Shown in pieces: positions 48,429 through 58,451 of a stretch of DNA of 64,000 bases (position 1 is the stretch's first letter; each line of letters opens with the position of its first letter). The translations under genes were made by a program, and so were the position numbers. The stretch is taken from assembly GCF_024199845.1 (NCBI RefSeq), contig NZ_JANADO010000001.1:5394001-5458000 (forward strand), read 5' to 3'. The stretch is from Bradyrhizobium sp. CCGB12 (lineage in GTDB: Bacteria; Pseudomonadota; Alphaproteobacteria; Rhizobiales; Xanthobacteraceae). Below the pieces are notes generated by a model. The model had not been told where the DNA came from. It searched no databases and was given only the letters and a program-made list of their open reading frames with translations.

Positions 48429-49658
48429 TCCACAATCACGCGAAAACTCCCCGGCCGGCTGCGATCCGACCTGGCCAGGCGAATGAAGAGCACATTCTCT
48501 GGAAGTGATTGCTCGATCCGACCGACCACAATGGGGCCTGCGGGGAATTCAATTCGCCCTCTTCATCTCATGATCCATGGTTCTCAGCGTTCGCTTACAG
48601 AGTCCCTCTCCGATCACGATTCGCCAGTGAACCCGATTGCCGCGTTGGCGTCGCAGTCAACAAGGTTTCTTGGGGAGTCCGTTGATTGCCGCCGAACCCA
48701 CGATCCGTTCCGGTCGAGATGAAAAGCCCATCGTCCTTACGGACGACAGTACCGAGTTCAGCGCAGTTCCGTGGCACATCAAACACGCTCGCTTCGTCGA
48801 CTCCATTCGAATCTTGGGAACGAGGATGCCCATATAATGTATGTTGCCTGACAGCCATGAACGCTTCGGCGACTTCGACTTCACTAAAACTCAACCAGAA
48901 AACCGATTAGGGTTTGAGATTGGTATTCTCTCAAACATCGAGATGGTGGCGTTCTTCCTCAACCATGTTCCAGCAATTGGCGTGCCAATTGGTCGGGTTT
49001 CGATGACCGCGCAAGGTACGAGCGAACGCATGACTGTCGTTTGGCGCGAGCCAAATGGGTGGCTGATAAGGGCTATCGGCACCTGGTGCGTGGAGATGTC
49101 CTGAATCTTCACTGAGCAGCATGCAAGCAAGATGCGCCGTAGGCCACTCTTCTCACCTATCGCCTGATCAGGCGAGATGAGTCTCTCGATCGCGGCGACG
49201 GCGCCACATCCGGTAGGATTATCGTCACGCGGTGAGCAATCATCGGACAATTAGGCGTCCTCCGCCACGTCGGCTCGCCGTCCTGAATATCCTCTAAGAT
49301 CTGCTGCCGAAGCTTCGGCCCTCGATTAAGCTGTCGCCCGAGACTTCATGATCACTTGACGATGCTCCAACTTCATGATCACTTCCGGCCCCCGCGCCGT
49401 CATGTCAGACTTAAGCGTGTGGTCAAGCATAGATCGTTCGAAAAGATCCTGGAGCTCGCGTATCCCATGTGCCGCGAGAAGTTTGGAAGGGAACTACGCT
49501 TACGCTCTAATACCTCACGAGCTCAGTAAAGATGGTCGACCTGCTCGCACGACGACATCCGGCCAAGCGCCGCGTATAGGATTCATGGGCAGGCTTGTCA
49601 CGCCATAATTCACTGGCGCAATGATTACCAACTTGCTTCAACGGGCGAGACCAACCGG
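48429..49658. other. 1.2-kb gene-poor stretch
   Basis: No intact gene recognised. A protein-like tail RHVRLKRVVKHRSFEKILEL, AYPMCREKFGREL is readable on the plus strand at about 49400-49500 without a start, family unknown. A 14-base direct repeat CTTCATGATCACTT occurs near 49345 and 49370. Confidence 0.4.
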
Positions 49659-50165
49659 TTACCAGATGAACTTTGCGCCCTCCGGCAGCTCGCAGACAAA
49701 CTCGCCCTGATTCACGACATCGACTGTGCCGACCACAAGTTTAGATGCGCGCACGGTGAGCTTGCCCTCGCGGCTGAGGTTGTGCCGAATGTATTCCGTC
49801 ACCGCTTGCCCCGAACTATCGAGGGTTTGATGTGTATTGGCGAAGCTGATGCCATTCTTGGGGGTCACCCGGAAAGCATTGATGACCAATCCACCCTGCG
49901 TCGCCGGGCCTGGCTTTCCACCATCGGCAACTGTACAGCGACTCAGATCCATCACGACTCTCACGTTCTTTCCCGCCTGAAGGGCGTTCAGCACCTCGAT
50001 GTATTTCGGCGAAGGTTCATCTGCCCTCACGAGGGTGCTCACGCTTGCGGCCGCAATCAAGGACACAGCAAGCGACAGGCCCGTGTTTCTAAACGGCCTG
50101 CAACGTTTTACCTCTGATCGCTCAGCCACAGAGACGATGGGCGAAACACTGCTTTGATTCCACAT
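49659..50165 (-). CDS. virK: VirK-family secreted protein
   Basis: 168 residues from ATG 50165; a GTG at 50129 would give a cleaner signal peptide. After an N-terminal hydrophobic stretch LSLAVSLIAAASVSTLVRA (signal peptidase site near VRA-DEP) comes the VirK domain: VLNALQAGKNVRVVMDLSRC, TVADGGKPGPATQGGLVINA, FRV, HQTLDSSGQAVTEYIRHNLS, and a terminal GEFVCELPEGAKFIW. VirK is a periplasmic or secreted protein first described in the Agrobacterium vir regulon, of unknown biochemical function, also found on rhizobial symbiosis islands. Its two Cys (SRC and FVC) could form a disulfide. No vir box was checked. Confidence 0.85.
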   Translation of the reverse strand: MWNQSSVSPIVSVAERSEVKRCRPFRNTGLSLAVSLIAAASVSTLVRADEPSPKYIEVLNALQAGKNVRVVMDLSRCTVADGGKPGPATQGGLVINAFRVTPKNGISFANTHQTLDSSGQAVTEYIRHNLSREGKLTVRASKLVVGTVDVVNQGEFVCELPEGAKFIW

Positions 50166-51097
50166 GCGATGACCATTCTGTCTGCTACTTTTCGCGGCGC
50201 CGTCAGCCTATGGTCCTCGATAGTGGGCCTAGCTGACGGCAAGCTGACACACACCTCGTCGCAAGTGGGAATTTGACTTGGTATCGCGGTCCACGAGGCC
50301 GCGATCAGCGGCGAGCTTCCTTGGCATGATTTCCTCCGATGGGCGCTTGGGCCCGTAAACCACGTGCCAATCCTCTTCCGAAAGACCGCAGTGGCGAGAA
50401 GGCTAGCCCTCATTTCTTACGCCCTAACAGGCTTTCGCACGAAGGTCGGGTAAGATTGGGTGACGCCTAAAAGCCGATGATGCAAACAGGAACTGCGGGC
50501 CCCGAGAAAGCTCTGCTGGCGAGGAGGCATTGCTAAACCTGGATGCATGGAGCCAGCGCCGGAAAAACGGCGGCATCGAAGAGACGTTTATTTTGCAAGC
50601 GATGTCTGCTCGATCTGTCCGGCCACAGCTTGTCAGTGACATAGAACGGCTCGCCAGCAATTCAAAGTGTGGGCTGTCGAAGCTGGGATCCCAATTGGTC
50701 GAGGAGCGGAATGCAGCCGCGATAGTTAGGATTTGGTCTTCGGCATGAGATGATGGTCGCCTGGGCAAAGGCAGGTGACCAAAAGGGTCCATCTCGCCGC
50801 GGCGCGCGCGCCGAGCTGGAAGAATTGCCGGCCGTGCGGAAGCTGCAGTGTCCCACGCAGGACTTGGCCGCCGCCTACCATGACTCAGTCTTCTTTATGG
50901 CACGCGGCACCGCCTCCCGCGCCCCCTAAAAACCGGCAGAGGGACAGGAGTTGGCTTTCCTTATAAGATCCTCCAGCCCAAATTTCGGCATGACTAAATA
51001 CAGCCGGTAGTCACATGCTAAGAAGCGCAACCTTTCACTCCGAATGAAACCTCGGACCGCCGTGGTCCGGGCCTGAAATGATGCAGGGGAGATCGAC
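50166..51097. other. Spacer between virK and the XRE-cupin gene
   Basis: About 930 bases between divergent genes. A plus-strand tail (ARAELEELPAVRKLQCPTQD, LAAAYHDSVFFMARGTASRA) at 50800-50930 reads like protein but has no start or known family. Nothing else seen. Confidence 0.4.
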
Positions 51098-51709
51098 ATG
51101 GATGGTCGCGTCGCGACAAAAGGCAGGAAGGACGATCCGGCGATCGAGGCTGACGATGCTGTTGATCTGCGCCTCGGCGAGACCGTGCGGCTGCTGCGTC
51201 AGCGAGCCGGCTTCTCGATCCAGGACGTCGCCAACAAGACCGGTCTCTCTATCGGCATGATCAGCCAGCTCGAACGCGCGCGTGTCACGCCGTCGATCCG
51301 CACGCTGCGCTTGCTCAGCATCGCGCTCGATGTGCCCATCTCCTACTTCTTCGAAACCAGAGATCCCGCCGACGTGCAGCCCTACGTCGTACGCAGGAGT
51401 AACCGCCGGCTGCTGCGGCTCACCGCCAGCGGCGTGGTCAAGGAAGCGCTCATGCCCGACGGCAAGGGTCAGCTCGAACTTTACGAACTCACGCTCAATC
51501 CCGGCGCCTCGTCCGGCACCGACTTCCTGCAACACACCGGCGAGAAGGCCGGCTACATCGTTTCGGGCAGCCTACGGCTGTGGCTCGACAACCAGGCCCA
51601 TGTGCTGGAAGCCGGCGACAGCTTTCGCTTTCCGAGCATCGTGCCGCACATGTTCGACAATCCGACCCAGCAGGCGGCGCGTGTGGTCTGGGTAACGACG
51701 CTGCGGTAG
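51098..51709 (+). CDS. XRE-cupin transcriptional regulator (PuuR-like)
   Basis: 203 residues. Residues ~27-82 form an XRE helix-turn-helix (GETVRLLRQRAGFSIQDVAN, KTGLSIGMISQLERARVTPS); residues ~125-200 a cupin barrel (SGTDFLQHTGEKAGYIVSGS, LRLWLDNQAHVLEAGDSFRF, PHMFDN). The architecture is that of regulators of amino-acid or polyamine catabolism such as PuuR and SutR. GGGGAGAT lies 12 bases before the ATG. It controls unknown targets; no adjacent intact metabolic gene suggests its ligand. Confidence 0.92.
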   Translation: MDGRVATKGRKDDPAIEADDAVDLRLGETVRLLRQRAGFSIQDVANKTGLSIGMISQLERARVTPSIRTLRLLSIALDVPISYFFETRDPADVQPYVVRRSNRRLLRLTASGVVKEALMPDGKGQLELYELTLNPGASSGTDFLQHTGEKAGYIVSGSLRLWLDNQAHVLEAGDSFRFPSIVPHMFDNPTQQAARVVWVTTLR

Positions 51710-51850
51710 CTCCGCGTCAATTGCTCCAAACAGCGACATTGACCGGCAGCTTCGGTGGAGGTGTTGGAGATCCAGCTGATGAGGTCCCCGATCTCCTGGA
51801 TTGCGAGGGAGCCTGCTTAGCCGATTGGATACATCGGCTTGATCTCGCCT

Positions 51851-52036
51851 TTAGCCGCTCGCAAACGCACGGAGCCAGTTATGGTCGGCCTTCTGCCGCT
51901 CTTTGAAACGGACCACGCATTTCTTGGAGCACAGGGCCGTTCGCCAGTGATAATAGCGGACGAGCCCAAATCTTCGATCACACATTGCGCAGCATTTCAC
52001 CGAGGATTGCTGGGAACTATAGGGTCTAACGTTCAT
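51851..52036 (-). CDS. Small Cys-rich conserved protein
   Basis: 61 residues. CCAMCDRRFGLVRYYHWRTA, LCSKKCVVRFKERQ contains CxxC and CxxxC pairs that form a probable zinc knuckle, a pattern common in very short Bradyrhizobium proteins (CxMCxxxFGLVRxYxWRTxLCSxKCxxRF). It is probably a DNA- or RNA-binding peptide of unknown role. The ATG at 52036 is the only suitable start. It lies alone. Confidence 0.6.
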   Translation of the reverse strand: MNVRPYSSQQSSVKCCAMCDRRFGLVRYYHWRTALCSKKCVVRFKERQKADHNWLRAFASG

Positions 52037-52748
52037 TCTCGCCTCCCGTCGGCGTTACCTGGATGCCCTTCCACTTCCTCCACTGCGTCACCGGACTTGG
52101 TTCGACGATGCCAAATCTCGCGACGTACGGCTGCCGCAAGCATTGCGAACCGATGTCTTTTCCTTGGCGAAAACGCACGTTAGTGCCTCGCCGAGACCAG
52201 CCAACACTAACGATTCTTCAATCTCGAATCATGCAATGAATAGCGCGTCCACTGTGAAATCCTGCGGCGCGCCGCACATTCTCGACGAGAATCAACAGAT
52301 CGGGCTGGCCGGAGTACGTTCAGCTGCGTCGCATTGAAGCCGTGGGTGCAAGCTCGTTTAACGAGAGCGATATCCATCCTTCTACTTAACGCATGCTTCA
52401 TGCCGGTATGAGTGTGAGATAATCCATTTTACGGCTATTTTGGCGAGACGGCGCTGCCTCCTATTCTTTAGAAAAGCGTGCGGAGAGATCTAATGCCGCG
52501 CCGGGCGCATTCTCGCTTGCGTTCGAAGAGAGGATAGAATGGACGAGCTTGCGATCGGCCCAGCCGAACGGATGTCACGGGCTTGAGATCGACGATCGCG
52601 TTGAATTGCGAGTGATAAGCCGAAAGCCATTCAGGTGGCTGTGTCCTTCAAACAGTTTCCCTCGAAAACTGCGAGAAGATCAAAGCGCGAGACGAGCGTG
52701 CGTCGGTGACGCCAGCGAGTCCACCTCAATCCATGCTCGCATTACACG
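52037..52748. other. Spacer downstream of panC, nothing recognised
   Basis: About 710 bases with only shadow frames and no intrinsic terminator for panC. Confidence 0.45.
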
Positions 52749-53597
52749 TCACACTTTTGGCTTCAGGATGATGTTGTCGATCAAGCGGGTCGAGCCGACA
52801 TAGGCCGCGGCGCAAAGAGCTGCAGGACGACTCAACGGTCTCGTGGCCGGCTTGAGTGTGTCGGTATCGACGAGTTCGACGTACTGCACGCGATCGATTT
52901 CATCCAATTGCCGCCTGACGATTGCTACGAGTGCCTCAACATTGCGCTCACCTATCTGAAACTCTGCCCCTGCAGCGAACAGCCCTCGGCTGATGGCAAG
53001 AGCACGCCGACGCTCCTCCTCGCCGAGATACCGGTTACGGCTGCTCATCGCGAGCCCGTCCGGTTCCCGCACGGTTGGCACGGTAATAACCTCGACCGGA
53101 AGATTGAGATCAGCTACCACTCGGCGCACGATCGCGCATTGCTGAAAGTCCTTCTGCCCGAAAAACGCGACGTCCGGCCGCACCAAATTGAACAGCTTGC
53201 AGACGATAGTCGCAACACCACGAAAGTGCCCGGGTCTGAAAACTCCACATAGCGAATTTGCGAGCTCACCCGGCTCGACGAAAGTCTCAAAGTGGGTCGG
53301 ATAGAGCTCCTGTACATTTGGCGCAAAGACGATCGCAACGCCAGCTTCGCGGCACAGTCTTTCATCGCGCACTAAGTCGCGCGGATAAGTGGCGAGATCC
53401 TCGCTTGGTCCGAATTGGGTCGGGTTAACGAAGATACTTACGACCGTAACATCGCTTTGCGCCCGGCTCGCCTCGATCAGCGCCAGATGTCCCTCGTGCA
53501 GATAGCCCATTGTCGGTACTAGTCCGATGCGCTTGTCAGCATTGACAGCCTCTGCGAGAACCTGACGCAGCTCAAGGACCGTGGTGATTGTTTGCAT
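52749..53597 (-). CDS. panC: Pantothenate synthetase
   Basis: 282 residues, normal for PanC. It condenses pantoate and beta-alanine with ATP to pantothenate in the cytosol. Nucleotidyltransferase motifs are present: VPTMGYLHEGHLALIEASR (HxGH), VVSIFVNPTQF, RDLVRDERLCREAGV, FFGQKDFQQCAIVRR, and the KMSKS-like MSSRNRYLGEEER. It starts 9 bases after the panB stop, so panB-panC form an operon. The third pan gene, panD, sits in the bio operon 6 kb away. Confidence 0.97.
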   Translation of the reverse strand: MQTITTVLELRQVLAEAVNADKRIGLVPTMGYLHEGHLALIEASRAQSDVTVVSIFVNPTQFGPSEDLATYPRDLVRDERLCREAGVAIVFAPNVQELYPTHFETFVEPGELANSLCGVFRPGHFRGVATIVCKLFNLVRPDVAFFGQKDFQQCAIVRRVVADLNLPVEVITVPTVREPDGLAMSSRNRYLGEEERRRALAISRGLFAAGAEFQIGERNVEALVAIVRRQLDEIDRVQYVELVDTDTLKPATRPLSRPAALCAAAYVGSTRLIDNIILKPKV

Positions 53598-53606
53598 GTT
53601 GAGCTT

Positions 53607-54482
53607 TTATTTGGTTGGGTTGGAAGGCGTCCAATTTGCGATCGTTTCGCGTAGACCCTCAGGAAGTCGATATGATTCTCCGGGTGCCGGGAAGGCACCG
53701 TTGCGGACATCCGCAGCCCAGCGAGACAGCGCCTCCTTTAACAGCTGGAAGCCCTCCGCATAGGCGCGAACGAATTTGGGGCGGCGACCTTCAGTCAAGC
53801 CCAGCACATCGTGGAGAACGAGTACCTGGCCTGAACAATCAGGACCTGCTCCGATTCCAATGGTCGGAATCGTCAGGAATTCGGTCACTCGCGCGGCGAG
53901 TTCGGCCGGGATTCCTTCCAGGACCAGAGCAAAGCATCCGGCCTCCTGCAGTCGCTGCGCATCATCGAGTAGGCGCAAAGCGTCATCGGCTGTACGCCCC
54001 TGAACTTTGAATCCACCCATTATGTTGACACTTTGAGGGGTGAGGCCGAGATGGCCCATTACAGGAATCTCGCAATCGACCAGGGCGCGCACCATTTCGG
54101 CACGCTTGGCTCCGCCCTCCAATTTGACGGCATCCGCCCCACGCTGCAGGAAGCCGCCGGCGCTGCGTATCGCCTCTTCTCGGCTGAGATGAAAGCTAAG
54201 ATAGGGCATATCGGCCACGAGCAAGCCACGCGGCCTTGTGCGCGCGACCGCCTCAAGATGATGGTTCATCATCGCCACGCTGACCGATAGCGTGTTTTCG
54301 AAGCCGAGGCAGACATTGCCGACGCTGTCGCCGACTAGGATGATATCTACGACGCGGTCGGCAATGCGTGCAGTGACGGCGTCGTAAGCGGTAGTCATTA
54401 CGACACGCCGGCCCTCGCTTTTCCAGCGCAGCAGGATTGGAATCGTGGTACGTTCAATAGGCGATTCCGAATTGTGACTCAT
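53607..54482 (-). CDS. panB: 3-methyl-2-oxobutanoate hydroxymethyltransferase
   Basis: 291 residues from ATG 54482 (MSHNSESPIERTTIPILLRW); an upstream in-frame ATG at 54521 would add a non-family extension. TIM-barrel PanB motifs: MTTAYDAVTARIADRVVDII, LVGDSVGNVCLGFENTLSV, MPYLSFHLSREEAIRSAGGF, VKLEGGAKRAEMVRALVDCE, IPVMGHLGLTPQSVNIMGGF, IPTIGIGAGPDCSGQVLVLH. It transfers a hydroxymethyl group from methylenetetrahydrofolate to ketoisovalerate, giving ketopantoate. First gene of panBC. PanE (ketopantoate reductase) is not in the window. Confidence 0.97.
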   Translation of the reverse strand: MSHNSESPIERTTIPILLRWKSEGRRVVMTTAYDAVTARIADRVVDIILVGDSVGNVCLGFENTLSVSVAMMNHHLEAVARTRPRGLLVADMPYLSFHLSREEAIRSAGGFLQRGADAVKLEGGAKRAEMVRALVDCEIPVMGHLGLTPQSVNIMGGFKVQGRTADDALRLLDDAQRLQEAGCFALVLEGIPAELAARVTEFLTIPTIGIGAGPDCSGQVLVLHDVLGLTEGRRPKFVRAYAEGFQLLKEALSRWAADVRNGAFPAPGESYRLPEGLRETIANWTPSNPTK

Positions 54483-54806
54483 CTCAGATCCCGAACGGCT
54501 GGCCCGCATCCCTCGTTTCATCGCTTCCTAAAGAAAGCGACAGGAAACTGTCAATGGTGGCAAACAAAGAAACTTGCGCGTCAACTTGGTGGCGCAGTGA
54601 CTACACACCGGGGAGAGCACATCGCAGTTTCCCAACACTCCTCGATCCTTAGCAACCGATCCTCCGCAAACCTGAACGGTGGATTCGACCGAGCTCAACC
54701 TTGAGCTCCCGGATGGGAAAGCTGACGCGGCCCGGCATGATCGCTGGCGCCATCACCGGAACGTATGGTGAGCTTTGGGCCGTCGGCAAAAGCCGGGGTT
54801 TCCATG
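54483..54806. other. panB upstream region
   Basis: About 320 bases; presumably contains the panBC promoter, but no element was recognised. Confidence 0.4.
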
Positions 54807-55112
54807 TCAAGCGCTCTGCCGCTGGTCAGAATCGAACCGAGCGAATCCGTAGTCGACGACGATCCATTTGCTCATAGTGACCGCGCGACCCAACTCGTTC
54901 TGTGTTGCCACCCGGGCTGCTTCGAGTTTATTTCCGGCAACGACCAAGTTATCAAAGGCGCCGACCAGGGTCGTGTTCGGAAGCCGATACCACAGATTGT
55001 TGGAGGCAAGAATCCAACAACTCCAGCCGTAGGCTATGGCCCGCTTCAGAAATATGGGATGGGGATCAGGACTCGTTTCCTTCAGATCATACGACGCAAG
55101 ATAGTTAGGCAT
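54807..55112 (-). CDS. SinR-like small protein (hypothetical)
   Basis: 101 residues from ATG 55112 (MPNYLASYDLKETSPDPHPI). The opening MPxYLxxYDL, the middle AYGWSCWILASNNLWY and a second half with GAFDNLVVAGNKLEAARVAT resemble a family of short proteins annotated SinR-like or Cas2-like ferredoxin folds (MPTYLVGYDLNK..., then a helical and beta segment). The resemblance is partial, and no CRISPR array or cas gene lies near, so it is not a Cas2. Function unknown. Confidence 0.6.
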   Translation of the reverse strand: MPNYLASYDLKETSPDPHPIFLKRAIAYGWSCWILASNNLWYRLPNTTLVGAFDNLVVAGNKLEAARVATQNELGRAVTMSKWIVVDYGFARFDSDQRQSA

Positions 55113-56133
55113 TCCAGACCCCCTAAGCACACCTTCAAGTAATCACGACCTGACGGCGGCGAACAATTTCGACATCGACTTTTCAACGATGGCTGGCTTT
55201 GGCGAGGCGCATCCGCAGACGTGAGCGTGCGCGAGAACGAGTTCGAGTGTCACTACCTAGCGCCGAGGTGCACGATGCGTATCCTGCCAAAGGCTTGGTT
55301 GTCGCGGCCCTGCGCTTCGATTACAACGGCACTCAGCGATAGATTCTGTGAGATCCTAAGAGACTGATCGCTGACCTTGGCGATAGAGCTGAGCATTTGC
55401 TCGGCCGCGGCTGCCGTGAGTTCGCCTTCGCAGCCATCGTTGGCAGCGGCTTCACTTCGCGCCCTATCAGGTCAAATCGACGATCATCATTACCCGCGGA
55501 GCCCTCCGATCGTCGCATAGAGCGCGCCAGTAGATCTGCCTGTATACACTTCGCAGTCGTCGAGGCGGACATCACATTCCCAATCACTGCCTGCGCGAAC
55601 ATATTCGCGTGCCATTTGATCAGCGCGCTCAAGAACTGATTTCGCGAGACCTGCCGATCGTTCGCTTGCCCGTTAGTGGCGATGAGTTAAGTGGACTGAA
55701 CTTGGCCACCTGCAAAATGTGCCGGGTGCGGCTTAGGAGTGCGTTGGAGCACAACACGTGGGAACCTCCCGAGCAACGTTTAAAAAGCCTATCACCGCTT
55801 TCTCGCCGTAAACTGATCAGACCGGAAAATCGACGCACAAGTTCGGCGAATTTCGGCCAAACGGCGCAGGATTCGTTCTCACCAAGAGTGATCATGACTT
55901 TTAGGCGGGTAGCCGTTACACCGCATTTGGCTGGCGCCTCCCGTCCACGATGCAGACGGTCACGGCCGCGCAGGAGGGCGGCACGTTGGTCCACTCTTGC
56001 GGTTTTGCGCATGGCGCTGCGCGAGCTTCGTGAGGGTTAGGCTGCCTCCTCACGAGGGGGATCGGCGACGCAATGAATATCCTAAGCGGTGCGCCTAACT
56101 GCAGCACCGGCTGTAATCTTAGCCTAATCTGCA
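55113..56133. other. 1-kb gene-poor stretch downstream of bioA
   Basis: No gene recognised. Frames at 55333-55632 (minus) and 55609-56040 (plus) overlap slightly and have no family resemblance. Confidence 0.45.
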
Positions 56134-57435
56134 CTAGAGGGCTCCGGCTCCCGACGCACGGTAGACGCACCTCGAGGTCAGCACATCGGCGGCCTCCCTG
56201 ATGCCGGCGTAGATTTCATCAAGATCTGCCGCAGTGACGCAATAGGGCGGCATTACGTAAATCGTATCGCCGAGCGGTCGCAACAGCAAATTTCGGTCTC
56301 TAAAGAATGCTTGAAGCTTGGGAGCGATCTCGGAGAGATAACCCGCATCGCTCGTTATCAGATCGAGTGCGGTAATCGTGCCGAGGCGTCGAACGTTCCT
56401 AAACCGGTCGTCTGCGCGGAATGCCCCAATTGCCTGCTCTTGCATGATGGAGACCGACGCGACGCGCTGACGATTTTCCGGATCCTGCCAGAGCTCCAGA
56501 TTGGCCCTCGCAGCGGCGCAGGCCACCGGGTTCGCAGTATATGAACTCGAATGGAAGAACGTGCGCGTGCGATCTTTCGAATAATGAGCATCGAAAATAT
56601 CTGCGCGGCAGAGTGTCACCGCAAGTGGAAGCGCCCCTCCGGTAATTCCCTTGGAATAGCAAACGATGTCGGGCGTGACATTGGCCTGCTCGCAGGCGAA
56701 TATTGTTCCGGTGCGGCCCCAGCCCGTCATGACTTCGTCCGCAATGAAGAGGACATCCATGGCTTCGCAGATCCGCTTCATCTCCCTCAGCACCCAGGCT
56801 GGGTACATCAGCATTCCACCCGCCCCCGATATCAGAGGCTCCACGATAAAGGCGGCCGGAATTTCGTTTCGACAAGCGGATTCTAGCGCATCGAGCGTCG
56901 CCTGCTCGCGACCTTTCGCTGGGAACGGGATTGATCTGACGTCGAATAGTAGGGGTCCATATGACGCATTGAACACACCTCGGGCACCAACCGACATCGC
57001 TCCAACCGTATCGCCGTGATAGGAATGCTGCATTACGATGATACGGATTCTCTGTTCACCGATATTGTGCCAATAGCCGAGGGCCATCTTCAGGGCCACC
57101 TCGACACTGGTTGATCCACTGTCAGAGAAGAAAACATAGTCAAGGCCTGGAGGTGCGAGCTTCAAGAGTAGCGCAGCAACATCCTCAGCGGTCTCGTGAG
57201 TATGGCCGGCAAACACCACCTGGTTGAGCTTGCTTGCCTGGTCCTGAATGGCGCGCACAATGTGCGGATGGCAATGACCGTGCGTCACCACCCACCAGGA
57301 TGAAATTGCATCTACGATACGGCGGCCATCTGCGGTGTAGAGGTAGGCACCATCAGCACGCACCACCTTTGTCATCTCGTGTTGAAGCGCATGTTGTGTG
57401 AAAGGATGCCAGATCGGCGACATTGACTTCAGCAT
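56134..57435 (-). CDS. bioA: Adenosylmethionine-8-amino-7-oxononanoate aminotransferase
   Basis: 433 residues from ATG 57435, which overlaps the bioD stop (TAATG); the frame is open further upstream inside bioD but not coding there. Class III PLP aminotransferase: SPIWHPFTQHALQHEMTKVV (SAM/KAPA site), DAISSWWVVTHGHCHP, FFSDSGSTSVEVALKMALGY, MQHSYHGDTVGAMSVG, VLFIADEVMTGWGRTGTIFA and PLP Lys in CYSKGITGGALPLAVT. It converts KAPA to DAPA using SAM as amino donor, the antepenultimate biotin step. Last gene of the operon, translationally coupled to bioD. Confidence 0.97.
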   Translation of the reverse strand: MLKSMSPIWHPFTQHALQHEMTKVVRADGAYLYTADGRRIVDAISSWWVVTHGHCHPHIVRAIQDQASKLNQVVFAGHTHETAEDVAALLLKLAPPGLDYVFFSDSGSTSVEVALKMALGYWHNIGEQRIRIIVMQHSYHGDTVGAMSVGARGVFNASYGPLLFDVRSIPFPAKGREQATLDALESACRNEIPAAFIVEPLISGAGGMLMYPAWVLREMKRICEAMDVLFIADEVMTGWGRTGTIFACEQANVTPDIVCYSKGITGGALPLAVTLCRADIFDAHYSKDRTRTFFHSSSYTANPVACAAARANLELWQDPENRQRVASVSIMQEQAIGAFRADDRFRNVRRLGTITALDLITSDAGYLSEIAPKLQAFFRDRNLLLRPLGDTIYVMPPYCVTAADLDEIYAGIREAADVLTSRCVYRASGAGAL

Positions 57436-58067
57436 TACAGATTGAAGTCGTCGCGGCGGAATGAGGCTTTGAACGTGGACTGCAGCGTGTCGGTCGTCAG
57501 GCAAGAGAGCCAGGGCAAGCGACCCAGCCAACGTACCCGCCCAATCTCGCGAATTGCAGTCTGAGCTTCAGCATTTCTTTCGCCAATGAAGGCAATCCCA
57601 AGAATGCGGATCTCGCGCTTTCGCAGAGCCTCTATTGCCAACAGCGAGTGGTTGATAGTGCCAAGCGCCGTACGCGCGCAAAGAACGACTGGAAGGCGCC
57701 ATCGCTCAATGACATCAATGTAGAGCGTATCGCCCCTCAGCGGCACCATCAGCCCGCCGGCGCCTTCGATCACGAGCGGCCGGTCCGCGGTCTCCGGCAC
57801 ATTCAGCGAGTCTGGGTCGATGCGAACTCCGTCAACTTCGGCAGAATGATGGGGCGAGGCAGGCGTCGTGAGGCGGTAATGCTCCGGCACAATGCGATCG
57901 GGGGCCAGACCGCCCAGTCGTGTGACGATCTCGGTATCGGTCTCCCCTTCAAGGCCGGCCTGGATCGGCTTCCAATAGCTGGCGCCGAGGAGATCGACGA
58001 GCCCCGCGGAAAAAACCGTTTTCCCGACACCAGTATCCGTACCGGTCACCACGATCTGCTGACCCAT
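57435..58067 (-). CDS. bioD: Dethiobiotin synthetase
   Basis: 210 residues from ATG 58067 ([20 protein letters not shown]), the P-loop at the expected position; the frame extends back to 58100. Other motifs: [20 protein letters not shown] (catalytic Lys), [20 protein letters not shown] (Glu of the EGAGG motif), [20 protein letters not shown]. It carboxylates DAPA with ATP and CO2 to dethiobiotin. It lies 102 bases after orf89 and overlaps bioA by one base. Confidence 0.96.
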   Translation of the reverse strand: MGQQIVVTGTDTGVGKTVFSAGLVDLLGASYWKPIQAGLEGETDTEIVTRLGGLAPDRIVPEHYRLTTPASPHHSAEVDGVRIDPDSLNVPETADRPLVIEGAGGLMVPLRGDTLYIDVIERWRLPVVLCARTALGTINHSLLAIEALRKREIRILGIAFIGERNAEAQTAIREIGRVRWLGRLPWLSCLTTDTLQSTFKASFRRDDFNL

Positions 58068-58169
58068 CAAGCTACTCCCCTCGTCCTCTCGTGCGCGCAT
58101 CGCGCATCGAATGCCCTACCCTCGACTGAGGGTTTTCGTATTCGCATTCTTATTGCCTGAATCGTGAGC

Positions 58170-58439
58170 CTAACGTGCCCAATATTGAGCCCCTTGTTGC
58201 CGAATTTCGGCATCCGATGAGGCCAATACAAAGCTTTTCATGCCATCACGCATCGGATCTGCGAGTTTGCTCGAGCAGACCACGATGAGTGATCCGAGGT
58301 TTGCAACCCAGTACGGTTTGACATCGCCAGGCCATGCGACGAGCTCGATGCCGATCTCTCCTTCGAGACCAGAAACGACCCGGTTCCCGATAGCTCGCAG
58401 GAGCTCGGTCATCCCTTGTGAAAACAGCCGTAGCGGCAC
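58170..58439 (-). CDS. Unidentified 89-residue protein within the bio operon
   Basis: The frame starts 12 bases after bioF and reads MPLRLFSQGMTELLRAIGNR, VVSGLEGEIGIELVAWPGDV, then KPYWVANLGSLIVVCSSKLA, DPMRDGMKSFVLASSDAEIR. An internal Met (58412) may be the real start. There is no membrane span, metal motif or family I know. Its position between bioF and bioD, where other rhizobia may place bio accessory genes such as bioZ, suggests a link with biotin synthesis, but it is not a BioZ (FabH-like) protein by length or motif. Could be a non-coding spacer with a chance frame. Confidence 0.5.
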   Translation of the reverse strand: MPLRLFSQGMTELLRAIGNRVVSGLEGEIGIELVAWPGDVKPYWVANLGSLIVVCSSKLADPMRDGMKSFVLASSDAEIRQQGAQYWAR

Positions 58440-58451
58440 GATTTTGCCGGG

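Noticed and set aside
54807..55112. Cas2-like reading of the small protein
   Set aside because: No repeats or cas genes nearby; similarity to the fold start is too slight.
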